Source: Candidatus Poribacteria bacterium (GTDB lineage Bacteria; Poribacteria; WGA-4E; WGA-3G). From it: DNA of 49,528 bases. The stretch covers positions 1-49,528 of the forward strand of contig JAPPBX010000011.1 in assembly GCA_026702755.1 (NCBI GenBank), in the 5' to 3' direction. Positions 25,578 through 33,485 of this stretch are shown one piece after another. The translations under genes and the position numbers were made by a program. The notes under the pieces are model-generated. The model was not told the DNA's origin. It did not search any database and worked only from the letters and a program-made list of their open reading frames with translations. Position 1 is the first letter of the stretch. The number at the start of each line of letters is the position of its first letter.

Positions 25578-25790
25578 CTATTTTTCGGATGGCTTTTTTC
25601 GCGATGCCGGTGGTGGTTCCGTGAATGGTTCGCCTCGCGCCTCGGCTTGCTTTCTACGTTGATCCCAATCTTCGATCTCTTTGTAGACCTCATCTTTCGC
25701 CTTAACGATAAGTCGTTCTTCTCTCTTGAGGGTATCTCTGATACGTTGAAACATGATGTCTATTCCTTGATCGTTTGTCTTTGTTTTCAT
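25578..25790 (-). CDS. Small charged hypothetical protein
   Basis: About 70 residues, very rich in Lys, Glu and Arg, with a predicted helix or coiled coil (RDTLKREERLIVKAKDEVYK) and a Pro-rich tail (EPPPASRKKPSEK). No family is recognised and no DNA-binding motif is visible. The start is uncertain: ATG at 25788-25790 has no clear ribosome site, while ATG at 25754-25756 has AAGGA nine bases upstream and would give about 58 residues. It ends at a strong terminator. Confidence 0.55.
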   Translation of the reverse strand: MKTKTNDQGIDIMFQRIRDTLKREERLIVKAKDEVYKEIEDWDQRRKQAEARGEPFTEPPPASRKKPSEK

Positions 25791-25924
25791 CTTGCACAAG
25801 GAGTCTTCTTTTGGACTTTTTCTTTTCGGACCTTCACGTAGCAGATATACAAAAGGATACCATATCCTACACAAAAATTCAAGGAAAATTACTCAATATA
25901 GATTAACAAGTGATTTAGAGAATA

Positions 25925-27832
25925 TCAGTCCTGATTCGGCTGCTGATAATATTCACCAAGCACCTCATTGGCGAGACTTCTGCCATCCTCAATGACCCGT
26001 GCGGCGAAATCGAGCGTAACTTGGGTGATATTGTTCTCCTGTGCGCGCTGTTCAATCCGGGTTTGGGTGATATTCCGCATGAACCCAGCAGGAACTAAAT
26101 TCAAACGTTCGATCGCCTCTTCTGTCCACTGTACGGGGCTTTCAAAACCTTGAACGGCTTCAGCGTTTTGGGAGTCAGGAGCCTGTGCCTGCACCTCCCT
26201 AAGTTCCGGTGCATCTTCACGAACCGCAGCCGCTTCACCCATGCTGTCGTTGATAATCTCTGTTGCGAAGGCATTCGTGATAGTGCCAATCTTTTGGGAA
26301 CGTGCGGACTTCTCAATTCGTGCCTTGACGTTTCGACGCATATAACCGCGCGGAACACGCCGCAGTGCCTTTTTGGATTCCTCTGACCATTGGAGTCGCA
26401 CCCCGTCGAATGTCTCTTCTTCTTCCGCACCGCCTTCGTCTACAGCGATGTGATCCAACGAATTTTTATCCACCATCTGGAACCGTTCCGGCTCCGAACT
26501 ACAGACGGGACACTGAACAGGCTGCTGATTGTGTGCGGCATAACCACACTCGCCGCAGATGTATGTTTGTACGGCATCTGACTCCAGCACCTTCTGCTCC
26601 GCGATCTCTTTCGCGACGCGCGTCAGCTTTTCAGAAGCACGTTGCGGCATAATCGCTTCCATCGCCATGTCAATGACGCTCTCTGTAATGACGGAATGAC
26701 CACGCTCAATCGCAAACCGATGAACGGCTGTCTTGGCGATACCGCGCACGAGAGGCGGGGCTTTTTCCATTCTATCCAACGCTTCCTGAGTCCAGACAAG
26801 TGTCTCTTCTGCCTTTACATCAATCTGTGGGAAGTAACGCTGGCTCGATAAGAGAACATTGCAAGGGGCAAGGCGCAACAGGTTCTCGGCAGTGCTACCG
26901 ATGTCCGTATCCTGTTCACTGTGAACGCCAATTCTGCCTAAAACGAGGAGCCAAGGATTTGTTTTTCGGGTGTATTGTAGGATCTTTTCATAGCCTTTTC
27001 CATCGAGCAGTGTAATTTTTAGTGCGTAGTCGTGTTCCTCTTTGGCAATAGAGCGTGCAACCTCTAAGTGTGATTGATAAATTTTCGCCAATCCTGTGTC
27101 AATCACTTCCTCGTGGAGCTGTTCCTGCTCTTTAAATCTGAAGGTCCTCGCGGCGCGTTCTGTCAGCACATTCACAACGGAATTGAAGACAATGTAGTGG
27201 AGATACGGATCGTAGACCCCGACGGCTTCGACCTGTTTGTTGAACTTACGTCCGAGTTGGATCGCCGTTTTCAACCCGGAAAAAGATTCAGGACTTCCAT
27301 CAATTCCGACGAGGATATTTCCGTCATGTTCCTCAATCGGATCGAGGTCTCGGACGACGAGCGTATCCGTATGGATACGACGGACAACGCGTTCACAGAC
27401 ACCACCGATGAGGCTATCCTTGACAGCACCCATGCCGAGTGCCCCCATAATCACCAGATCGTAGTCGTTTTCCTCAATATCCTCAACGAGTTTTATGTAG
27501 TGCTTGCCCTCCGGCATTTTCGCTTCAAACGGGATGTTAAACTCGGTGCACTTCTCCTTCATAACCTCCAGATAGGAATCGGAGATCAGTTGCAGTCCCA
27601 TCGTAATAAGGGTATCGTGGATGCGGCGTTGCTTTTCAAGTTCGACCTCATCCTGATACTCCTCTGGTAGGGTGTATTCCATCTGCTTAAAGCGGACATC
27701 GTGCATCTTTGCGGCATAGACGTGCGAACCGACCAATTGGGACCCGAACTGCCTCGCGAACGCGACCGCTAAGGCGATACTCGCATCCGAGTAGTCCGAA
27801 TTGTCAACGGGTACATAAATCTTTTTGATCAT
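25925..27832 (-). CDS. Dual universal stress protein fused to PCP_red and rubredoxin-like domains
   Basis: A 635-residue cytosolic protein. USP domain 1 (about 1-165) has the ATP-type loop GALGMGAVKDSLIGG; USP domain 2 (170-330) has LGRIGVHSEQDTDIGSTAE. Then come a PCP_red-like module at about 346-392 (WTQEALDRMEKAPPLVRG), a four-cysteine rubredoxin-like zinc or iron site at about 426-450 (CGECGYAAHN, CPVC), and two further PCP_red-like modules at about 481-525 and 567-612, each opening with W[ST]EE. AAGGA precedes ATG. The PCP_red module is shared with the protein at 20604-21134. A redox- or metal-linked stress sensor is a reasonable guess only. Confidence 0.82.
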   Translation of the reverse strand: MIKKIYVPVDNSDYSDASIALAVAFARQFGSQLVGSHVYAAKMHDVRFKQMEYTLPEEYQDEVELEKQRRIHDTLITMGLQLISDSYLEVMKEKCTEFNIPFEAKMPEGKHYIKLVEDIEENDYDLVIMGALGMGAVKDSLIGGVCERVVRRIHTDTLVVRDLDPIEEHDGNILVGIDGSPESFSGLKTAIQLGRKFNKQVEAVGVYDPYLHYIVFNSVVNVLTERAARTFRFKEQEQLHEEVIDTGLAKIYQSHLEVARSIAKEEHDYALKITLLDGKGYEKILQYTRKTNPWLLVLGRIGVHSEQDTDIGSTAENLLRLAPCNVLLSSQRYFPQIDVKAEETLVWTQEALDRMEKAPPLVRGIAKTAVHRFAIERGHSVITESVIDMAMEAIMPQRASEKLTRVAKEIAEQKVLESDAVQTYICGECGYAAHNQQPVQCPVCSSEPERFQMVDKNSLDHIAVDEGGAEEEETFDGVRLQWSEESKKALRRVPRGYMRRNVKARIEKSARSQKIGTITNAFATEIINDSMGEAAAVREDAPELREVQAQAPDSQNAEAVQGFESPVQWTEEAIERLNLVPAGFMRNITQTRIEQRAQENNITQVTLDFAARVIEDGRSLANEVLGEYYQQPNQD

Positions 27833-27959
27833 TTTTTAATTTTCCTTGCGTGAGAACAACGTAGGTTTCGTATTTCACGCGCCTTCCCCAAGAGTCGCCC
27901 TCCGCTACGTTACGGGCTACGGTTTCGGTCTTTCGGGTTAGGGCACCCAACCTTTATCT

Positions 27960-28229
27960 CTACAGTTCATCCTGTTCATCCGGTTTGTAGCGAACCCCCA
28001 GAAAACCGCCAAGTATATGCGCAATCAGTGTCGCTGGCCATAAGTAAACCATTGCTGTTTGCCAGCCCCAGCCGAGCACAAAACGCCGCACAACGATGTT
28101 AATAACGATCGGAATATAGAGGCACCTACTCCACGGACGGCTGAATCTCTTAAACCGCCCACGAAAAAACCCGAATGCGAAGTGAATCACAAAAGCCACG
28201 ACGGAGATTAAGAGGTTCGGATCTTTCAT
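27960..28229 (-). CDS. Small membrane protein of the oxidase cluster
   Basis: An 89-residue protein with about three hydrophobic segments (LLISVVAFVIHFAFGFF; CLYIPIVINIVV; MVYLWPATLIAHILGGFLGV) and an acidic C-terminus. Its ATG overlaps the stop of the SCO gene by four bases (ATGA), so it is translationally coupled to it. No family is recognised. It is the last gene of the heme-copper oxidase run and could be an assembly or accessory subunit. Confidence 0.65.
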   Translation of the reverse strand: MKDPNLLISVVAFVIHFAFGFFRGRFKRFSRPWSRCLYIPIVINIVVRRFVLGWGWQTAMVYLWPATLIAHILGGFLGVRYKPDEQDEL

Positions 28230-28864
28230 TGCTTGAGAAGCGCGTTAACATCCCGCCGTAGACGCAGCAGCGCGGGTTTACTCCGACTATCGTAGTAACC
28301 GTAGATGTTTCCATCCGGTGCAACAAGAACAAACCGTGTGCTATGAAGTAATTCAGTACCTTTGTGTCCCGCGGCTAAACTGAACCCCTCTTCAGCTAAC
28401 TGATAGATATGCCCCTTGTCCCCAGTAAGAAAGTGCCAACGTCTTTCGTCAGCACCATAAGCCTTCGCATAGCGTGAAAGTACAGCCGACGTATCCCGTT
28501 CCGGATCCACAGAAAAAGAAACGAAATAGACCGGATCTGCGACAAATTCGGATTGAAGGCGTGCCATCTCCTGCGTCATCGCCGGACAAATCGTCGGGCA
28601 GTTAGTAAAGATAAAGTCCGCCACCCAGATTTTGCCCTTCATATCCGACAGTCCTAACATCTGTCCCCGCTGGTCAGTTAGACTGAAATCCGGCACACTG
28701 ACAACGGCACTTTTAGAAACTGGCACCTCCGATTTGGTGTCAAACACCGACCATAAATTGATACCCGCGATGCCAACAATGATAACACCCAGCACCACCC
28801 AAATCAGAGTGCTTTTATCAAGTCGCCGTTCAGCCTTGTTAGAACTGTCGTTCTGTGCTTCCAT
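28226..28864 (-). CDS. SCO1/SenC-type copper chaperone
   Basis: A 212-residue membrane-anchored thioredoxin-fold protein: cytoplasmic start, transmembrane helix at about 20-38, then the periplasmic domain. The copper ligands of the family are present: C89-P-T-I-C93 and His174 in ELLHSTRFVL. SCO proteins deliver copper to the CuA centre of cytochrome c oxidase subunit II, here encoded upstream as ctaC. It lies after ctaF, separated from it by a tandem palindromic array. Confidence 0.92.
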   Translation of the reverse strand: MEAQNDSSNKAERRLDKSTLIWVVLGVIIVGIAGINLWSVFDTKSEVPVSKSAVVSVPDFSLTDQRGQMLGLSDMKGKIWVADFIFTNCPTICPAMTQEMARLQSEFVADPVYFVSFSVDPERDTSAVLSRYAKAYGADERRWHFLTGDKGHIYQLAEEGFSLAAGHKGTELLHSTRFVLVAPDGNIYGYYDSRSKPALLRLRRDVNALLKQ

Positions 28865-28878
28865 GTTTGCGAACCTAC

Positions 28879-28994
28879 ACTGTAGGGGTAGTGCCTCGTG
28901 CCTACCCTTACTGTAGGGGTAATGCCTCGTGCTTACCCTTTGTAATGCCTCGTGCCTACCCTTACTGTAGGGGTAATGCCTCGTGCTTACCCTT
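28879..28994. repeat. Tandem array of a 31-bp palindromic unit
   Basis: The unit ACTGTAGGGGTAATGCCTCG followed by TGCTTACCCTT is repeated nearly four times; the third copy lacks its first eight bases. Each unit is itself a hairpin (GGGTA/TACCC). It fills the gap between ctaF and the SCO gene. A single diverged copy is at 5951-5981. Confidence 0.85.
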
Positions 28995-28995
28995 T

Positions 28996-29331
28996 TTAGT
29001 GAACCGACGTATCAACAACTTCTGCCGGTTTCTCTATCCCTTCGTGCCGCGTATCTGATGTGAGGTCGGGCATCAGCGCAAACACGAGAAGAACACAGAT
29101 AAGAAAAGGCGTTATCACAATAATCGCCAACGTTTTCCTTTCAAACTTTAGATGCATGAAATAGTTAGCGACCAAGATAGCTTTCCCACAAGCAAGACCG
29201 ATTAGGAGTATCGCTTTCAAGACGGTCGAGTAGTCCGGTATCGCCACAGCAATCTCAACAATGGTTAGCCCTGCAAGCCACCAAAAAATATTCATATATT
29301 TTGGATGCTCTTTGTGCCCGTTTCCTGCCAT
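28996..29331 (-). CDS. ctaF: Cytochrome c oxidase subunit IV, prokaryotic type
   Basis: A 111-residue membrane protein with three hydrophobic helices and the subunit IV signature LACGKAILVANYFMHLKFE. It belongs to the aa3 oxidase encoded upstream. The start at ATG 29329-29331 is chosen because AGGAGG lies eight bases before it, while an ATG two codons earlier is only two bases from that site. Its gene begins 12 bases after the ctaE stop. Confidence 0.88.
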   Translation of the reverse strand: MAGNGHKEHPKYMNIFWWLAGLTIVEIAVAIPDYSTVLKAILLIGLACGKAILVANYFMHLKFERKTLAIIVITPFLICVLLVFALMPDLTSDTRHEGIEKPAEVVDTSVH

Positions 29332-29343
29332 TTTCATATCCTC

Positions 29344-29994
29344 CTACAGTAGATAGATGAAGGTGAAGACCATAATCCAGATAAGGTCAACGAAATGCCA
29401 ATAGAGTCCAACGATCTCTACCTCATGGTTAAACTCAGCCGTATATCTACCACGCAAGCCATGTATTAAGATAACAATGAGATAGATAACACCACCGGTC
29501 ACGTGCATCCCGTGGAAACCTGTGATGGCATAGAACATGGGACCAAAAAGCGTCGAACCGCTAATCGCTGCACCTGATAACCCGTGGTCGGGAATACCGG
29601 TAAGCGTCAATCCGTGGGTAATCAGATGATACCATTCATAAGCCTGCAATCCAAGGAAAATGACTCCCCCAGCAATTGTCAACCCTAAAAACGTGCACAT
29701 GCGTGAAACATTGCCGTTTTGAATCGATTCCAGTGCTTTCACCATCGTGACGCTACTGCATATCAACAGGAACGTCATTGCTGCGGTTAGGTTGATGCCG
29801 AGAATCTCGTCTGGCGGCACCCAACCGATTACACCTGCCCCTGCCCGGACAGCAGCATAAGCCGCCAACAACGCCCCAAACGACATGGTATCCCCGACGA
29901 GGAAAATCCACATGCCAAGCTTACCGAGACTGTCTGGCGTAAGCGAAGGTTCATATACATCTTCAATATGATCCGAAGTGGTAGCGTGTTCCAC
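29344..29994 (-). CDS. ctaE: Cytochrome c oxidase subunit III
   Basis: A 216-residue subunit with five or six helices. Family features include LGMWIFLVGDTMSFGALLAAY at the start of the first helix, FHGMHVTGGVIYL, and the terminal VGLYWHFVDLIWIMVFTF. It stabilises the catalytic subunit and holds lipid near the proton path. The start codon is GTG with AGGAG ten bases upstream. A second, diverged subunit III-like gene lies at 30401-31003, so two related subunits are made from this cluster. Confidence 0.93.
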   Translation of the reverse strand: MEHATTSDHIEDVYEPSLTPDSLGKLGMWIFLVGDTMSFGALLAAYAAVRAGAGVIGWVPPDEILGINLTAAMTFLLICSSVTMVKALESIQNGNVSRMCTFLGLTIAGGVIFLGLQAYEWYHLITHGLTLTGIPDHGLSGAAISGSTLFGPMFYAITGFHGMHVTGGVIYLIVILIHGLRGRYTAEFNHEVEIVGLYWHFVDLIWIMVFTFIYLL

Positions 29995-30021
29995 TATATT
30001 TAAACTCCTTTCTGTCTACAA

Positions 30022-30049
30022 GTAGGTGCGGTTTGAAACCGCACTTACC
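30022..30049. repeat. GTAGGTGCGG palindromic repeat
   Basis: GTAGGTGCGGTTT faces AAACCGCACTTAC almost without a loop. It is a member of the hairpin family at 13595-13615 and 17129-17150, positioned just upstream of the ctaE ribosome site. Confidence 0.7.
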
Positions 30050-30070
30050 GATGAAGTGCGTAAGTTCTAT

Positions 30071-30173
30071 TAGTTATCAGTTTGCCTCGCAGTGAGAGCT
30101 ATCGGTTAAGGTGATTTCTGATGCGTAGAAATTCTTTCTTTAACTGACCACCGATAACCGATAACCGATAACC
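30071..30173. repeat. Heptad foldback element overlapping a gene end
   Basis: The left arm has AGTTATC and CTATCGG-type units with a TGCCTCGCAGTGAGAG core also seen at 46409-46430. The right arm is CCGATAA repeated three times in perfect 7-bp phase, ending at 30173. The stop codon and last 25 or so codons of the small protein gene at 30099 lie within it. Confidence 0.75.
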
Positions 30174-30371
30174 ATTCCATTGTAAAAAAATCGTACCGCC
30201 GATGATACCGAAAACAGTAAAGGGCATCGCTATCATAAACAGGATACTCCAATTAAAACCTTTACCGATCGGGTCATCAAGTGTTTTACAAGCGGGACAC
30301 GCTTCAAGATATGTCGGTACCATGAGCATGACAAATATCAAAACGAAAGCCCACCAAAAAAATCTATACAT
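30099..30371 (-). CDS. Small CPAC membrane protein of the oxidase cluster
   Basis: A 90-residue protein: hydrophobic start (FFWWAFVLIFVMLMV), a CPAC motif near residue 24-27 (a possible metal or disulfide site facing outside), a GFNWSILFMIAMPF helix and a second helix (FGIIGGTIFL). Similar small CPxC proteins are found beside cox genes in other phyla, from memory. The chosen ATG (30369-30371) has AAGGA nine bases upstream. The last 25 residues (after FLQWN) are encoded by a heptad repeat element, so the original protein probably ended near residue 65. A copper-handling or assembly role is inferred from position. Confidence 0.7.
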   Translation of the reverse strand: MYRFFWWAFVLIFVMLMVPTYLEACPACKTLDDPIGKGFNWSILFMIAMPFTVFGIIGGTIFLQWNGYRLSVIGGQLKKEFLRIRNHLNR

Positions 30372-30400
30372 CCCAACAGTTCCTTCCACAATTTTCAGGT

Positions 30401-31003
30401 TCACGAGAGATACACTAAAACGTAGAGAATTGGCCAGAGCGCGACAACAAAAATCCAATAGATTGTACAGGTATCAACGCCGACGTAACGCGCAGCGGAG
30501 AAACGTCCTTTCAACGCCATCCCAAAAACGATGAACAACCATATAACAGCACTCAACACATGAACCGCATGGCACCCAATCAGTACGTAAAAGATGCCAC
30601 CGTAGACCCCAGACTGAAGCGTAAGCCCCTTACGAATCAGCTGCACCCACTCGCTCCCCTGTATTCCAAGGAAGAGAAGTCCAAGGACCCCCGTGAGCAG
30701 AAGCCATTTGTGGAGCTGCTTCACCAAATCCTTCTGAATCGCACGGCGCGCTTGAAACATCGTGTAACCGCTCAATAGCAGCAGTGCCGTATTGATGCCA
30801 GTCACTGCACGCGGCAACTCAATCCCGATATGTGATGGCGGGGGCCAAGTAACGTTTCCAACCCGAAACACGAGAAATGTCCCGATCAAACCTGAAAATA
30901 GCATCGTCTCCGCACCGAGTAAGATTAAGATTCCCAAGCGTGCGTTGCTCAAAGGTGATCGGGTGGACTCGTGTATTTCAGAGTTATTCTGGGTTTCCAT
31001 CAT
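30401..31003 (-). CDS. Second cytochrome c oxidase subunit III-like protein
   Basis: A 200-residue subunit III relative with about five helices: RLGILILLGAETMLFSGLIG aligned to the first conserved helix, then IGCHAVHVLSAVIWL (matching FHGMHVTGG of ctaE) and the terminal CTIYWIFVVALWPILYVLVY. The conserved glutamate of the first helix is present (GAETM). Its ATG overlaps the stop of the preceding small gene (ATGA). Having two subunit III genes in one cluster is seen in some phyla; whether both assemble into the same oxidase is open. Confidence 0.88.
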   Translation of the reverse strand: MMETQNNSEIHESTRSPLSNARLGILILLGAETMLFSGLIGTFLVFRVGNVTWPPPSHIGIELPRAVTGINTALLLLSGYTMFQARRAIQKDLVKQLHKWLLLTGVLGLLFLGIQGSEWVQLIRKGLTLQSGVYGGIFYVLIGCHAVHVLSAVIWLFIVFGMALKGRFSAARYVGVDTCTIYWIFVVALWPILYVLVYLS

Positions 31004-31242
31004 TGACGCTTTCTGTTTCTCAAAATCCGAAGAACAATCTCAACGACCGCCACGATAATTAGTAACAATCCGATAATACCCAAAACAGGGACGATAAGAC
31101 TGCCGACAACACTCTCAACAGACTTAGGTGCTTTGCTGCCTGTAACAATCGCTGCCGTTACGATGGCAAACAATCCGGCAAACAGTAGACACAAGACAAG
31201 TCCAAGACGGCGATTTCGCTTACGATCCTCCAGCGTATTCAT
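31000..31242 (-). CDS. Small two-helix membrane protein
   Basis: An 80-residue protein with two hydrophobic helices (LGLVLCLLFAGLFAIVTAAIV and LIVPVLGIIGLLLIIVAVVE) framed by Arg/Lys-rich ends. No family is recognised. GGAG lies five bases before its ATG, and its stop overlaps the start of the second subunit III gene, so it is part of the oxidase operon. Confidence 0.7.
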   Translation of the reverse strand: MNTLEDRKRNRRLGLVLCLLFAGLFAIVTAAIVTGSKAPKSVESVVGSLIVPVLGIIGLLLIIVAVVEIVLRILRNRKRQ

Positions 31243-31333
31243 GAACGCTCCAATGGGTCGGGTCCAAAACGGTTCCGACCGTAAGTTCCTCTAAGACAAC
31301 CCAATTCGACAAATGCCCAAATAGCACCAATCC

Positions 31334-32257
31334 CTAAATTTTATCCAACGCCATGGTAATGAACACCAACGGCAAATAAAGCAACGAAGCGTATAAGAGA
31401 TAGCGTGCCGCCTTCACCGAGCGCGCACGAGCCAAATAGATACCGACTGCCAAAAACCCTGCACCTGCCAGCAGTGCTGTAAAGAAATAGATACTACCGG
31501 CAATGTTATACAGTGCAGGCAACAAGCCAACCCCAAGGAGTGCGACGCAATTAATCACAATTTGACGACATGTACTCGCACCGTCTGGATGAATAACCGG
31601 TAACAGACGGAAACCCGCTTTCGCGTAATCTTCGCGATAGATATAGGCTATTGCGAGTGAGTGAGGTATCTGCCACAAAAAGAGTATCGTAAATAACACC
31701 CACGCTTCACCTGTCAGCGAACCTCTTGCCGCAACCCATCCAACGACAGGTGGAAGCGCCCCCGGCACCGCACCGATGAGGGTACACAACGAAGTCTTCC
31801 GCTTAAGCGGCGTATAGAGAAACAGATAACTGACGACTATCAGCGAAATAACAAACCCGCTTAGCACATTGACCATAAACGTCAGATACAACATTCCGCC
31901 CCCTGTAAGCACAGCACCAACGAGGAGTGCCTCCAACGGATTCATTCTGCCATCAGGCAAGGGTCTTTCCTGCGTCCGTTTCATCTGTGCGTCTACATCG
32001 CGTTCCAAGTATTGGTTGAGACCTAATACACCCGCTGCTGTCAACCCCGCGCCGATAAGTGTATGCAGGCATCGGAGCCAATCCACGGTCTGGGCACCGA
32101 GATAAAAACCCGCCGCAGTTGTAATGAGTATCATCACAACCAATCGCGGTTTGACAAGTTCGACATAATCAGCAGCGCGATGCACAAAAACCGTCTGCTT
32201 CGACGGTGGGTTTACCGCGTCTGTGTTGTCTGGTAAGGTTGCAGTTGTTGAACGCAT
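31334..32257 (-). CDS. ctaB: Protoheme IX farnesyltransferase (heme O synthase)
   Basis: A 307-residue polytopic prenyltransferase that converts heme B to heme O with farnesyl diphosphate. The first Asp-rich motif is NQYLERDVDAQMKRTQERPL and the second conserved stretch YTPLKRKTSLCTLIGAVPGA; about eight or nine helices are visible. With CtaA upstream it supplies heme A for the aa3 oxidase. No clear Shine-Dalgarno precedes the ATG (TGTAAAAA only). Confidence 0.95.
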   Translation of the reverse strand: MRSTTATLPDNTDAVNPPSKQTVFVHRAADYVELVKPRLVVMILITTAAGFYLGAQTVDWLRCLHTLIGAGLTAAGVLGLNQYLERDVDAQMKRTQERPLPDGRMNPLEALLVGAVLTGGGMLYLTFMVNVLSGFVISLIVVSYLFLYTPLKRKTSLCTLIGAVPGALPPVVGWVAARGSLTGEAWVLFTILFLWQIPHSLAIAYIYREDYAKAGFRLLPVIHPDGASTCRQIVINCVALLGVGLLPALYNIAGSIYFFTALLAGAGFLAVGIYLARARSVKAARYLLYASLLYLPLVFITMALDKI

Positions 32258-32382
32258 TTTTTACACTATTAAATCTGGTGACCGTTCCATTGGTTCGTAG
32301 TAGGGTAATTTATTGCCCACTGTATGCACCTTCAGAACGTGCGATGAATCGCACTACTACAAACGTCCTCAGGGTGCCTGTC

Positions 32383-33468
32383 TCATTCTGTGACTAACAC
32401 ATCACTCACGGGTGCCTCAACAGCTACCGATGCATCAGTAAACCGGTAGATTTTTAAAGTAAGCACAAAACTACTTACTAACATGAGGGCACCGACCGCA
32501 ACGTGCGCTGTGGTAATTGTCACTGTGAGCGCGGTTGCGAATGTTTCTCCGAAAGCGGTCAGTTTCGCGAAAAACGCCCCTGTGCCGAGCATCAACTGAA
32601 CAGCAAGCAGCCCCAACAACAAGAATGCCGTTGACGGAGCAATCCTCTGTGTTTCATCGTCTGTCCCAAGGATACGTCTCGCCAACAAAAAGATATGCAG
32701 CGCAACCAAAAAGGCAAAAAGAAGATGCGCATCAAGCCTACTGCCGGTATGCCGTAAAATCGCGCCAAAGATGAGCTGCAGATAAATAAGACACGTCGTA
32801 ATCAGACTTAACCGCCGCAGCTTCTGTGCTTCAAGATGGCTATCGGCTTTCGGCTTTCGGCTACCATCGTTGTAGTTGTTAGAAACGATTTCGGACTCCA
32901 CAAAACCTTCTTGCTGATGGCTGACGGCTGACGACTGACTCCCGTTTTGCCACCAATCACGAGAGGTGAACCAAGCAATCCCACAGAGCAGTGCAAAAAA
33001 CGCCTGCGCCAGACAGGCATGCACGATCGCGAAGTTGCGGTTAATCTGCGTAACCCGAAGTCCACCAAGAACACCCTGAACAATAACAGCGACAAGTGCA
33101 ATGAGTCCAAGCCATTTCAACCACTTACGGGAATCTCTCACCAAAGCGAAGATAAAGAGACCGACTGTCAAGAGTCCAACAAGAGATCCCATAAGCCGAT
33201 GGCTATGCTCATATAGGATACCGCCTACCATCTCCGACAACGGATAGAGAAACATGTTATACCCGAAGGTCGTTGGCCAATCGGGCACAGCCAATCCGGA
33301 CTCCGTACTCGTGACAATTCCACCGATGACAATCAACAAGAATGTCACACCTGCAGTGAGGCGTGCCGTTCTGTGCAGCCATGGGCTATAATTGGGTGGA
33401 AGGTTGGAAGATTGGAAGATGGGGTGTCCCCCCTTCTTCTCTTCCATCCTTCCAATCTTCTCTTCCAT
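32383..33468 (-). CDS. ctaA: Heme A synthase with repeat-derived insert and N-terminus
   Basis: A 361-residue polytopic enzyme (eight expected helices) converting heme O to heme A. Typical features: GGIVTSTESGLAVPDWP at the first helix, the heme-ligand histidines in YEHSHRLMGS, and the second-half ILRHTGSRLDAHLLFA and TITTAHVAVGALML. Two oddities: residues 1-24 are encoded by an octad repeat element, and residues about 177-210, in the loop between the two halves, come from a 102-bp heptad element. The family core otherwise starts near residue 30, and no other start codon is available in frame. AGAGG lies 11 bases before ATG. It begins 17 bases after the ctaD stop. Confidence 0.92.
   Translation of the reverse strand: MEEKIGRMEEKKGGHPIFQSSNLPPNYSPWLHRTARLTAGVTFLLIVIGGIVTSTESGLAVPDWPTTFGYNMFLYPLSEMVGGILYEHSHRLMGSLVGLLTVGLFIFALVRDSRKWLKWLGLIALVAVIVQGVLGGLRVTQINRNFAIVHACLAQAFFALLCGIAWFTSRDWWQNGSQSSAVSHQQEGFVESEIVSNNYNDGSRKPKADSHLEAQKLRRLSLITTCLIYLQLIFGAILRHTGSRLDAHLLFAFLVALHIFLLARRILGTDDETQRIAPSTAFLLLGLLAVQLMLGTGAFFAKLTAFGETFATALTVTITTAHVAVGALMLVSSFVLTLKIYRFTDASVAVEAPVSDVLVTE
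32838..32939. repeat. Heptad foldback element inserted in ctaA
   Basis: GGCTATC, GGCTTTC, GGCTTTC, GGCTACC in 7-bp phase (32838-32865) face TGCTGAT, GGCTGAC, GGCTGAC, GACTGAC (32912-32939). The 102-bp length is a multiple of three and leaves the ctaA frame open. Confidence 0.85.
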
Positions 33469-33478
33469 CCTTCCATCT
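33397..33478. repeat. Octad foldback element forming the start of ctaA
   Basis: TGGAAGGT, TGGAAGAT, TGGAAGAT in 8-bp phase (33398-33421) face CTTCCATCCTTCCAATCTTC and a second CTTCCATCCTTCCATC run. The ctaA start codon and first 24 codons lie inside, reading as MEEKIGRMEEKK. Confidence 0.8.
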
Positions 33479-33485
33479 ACCTCTG

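Noticed and set aside
28855-29058. Plus-strand frame with repeated RAYPYCRGNASCLP units
   Set aside because: It is the translation of the 31-bp tandem hairpin array; no start signal.
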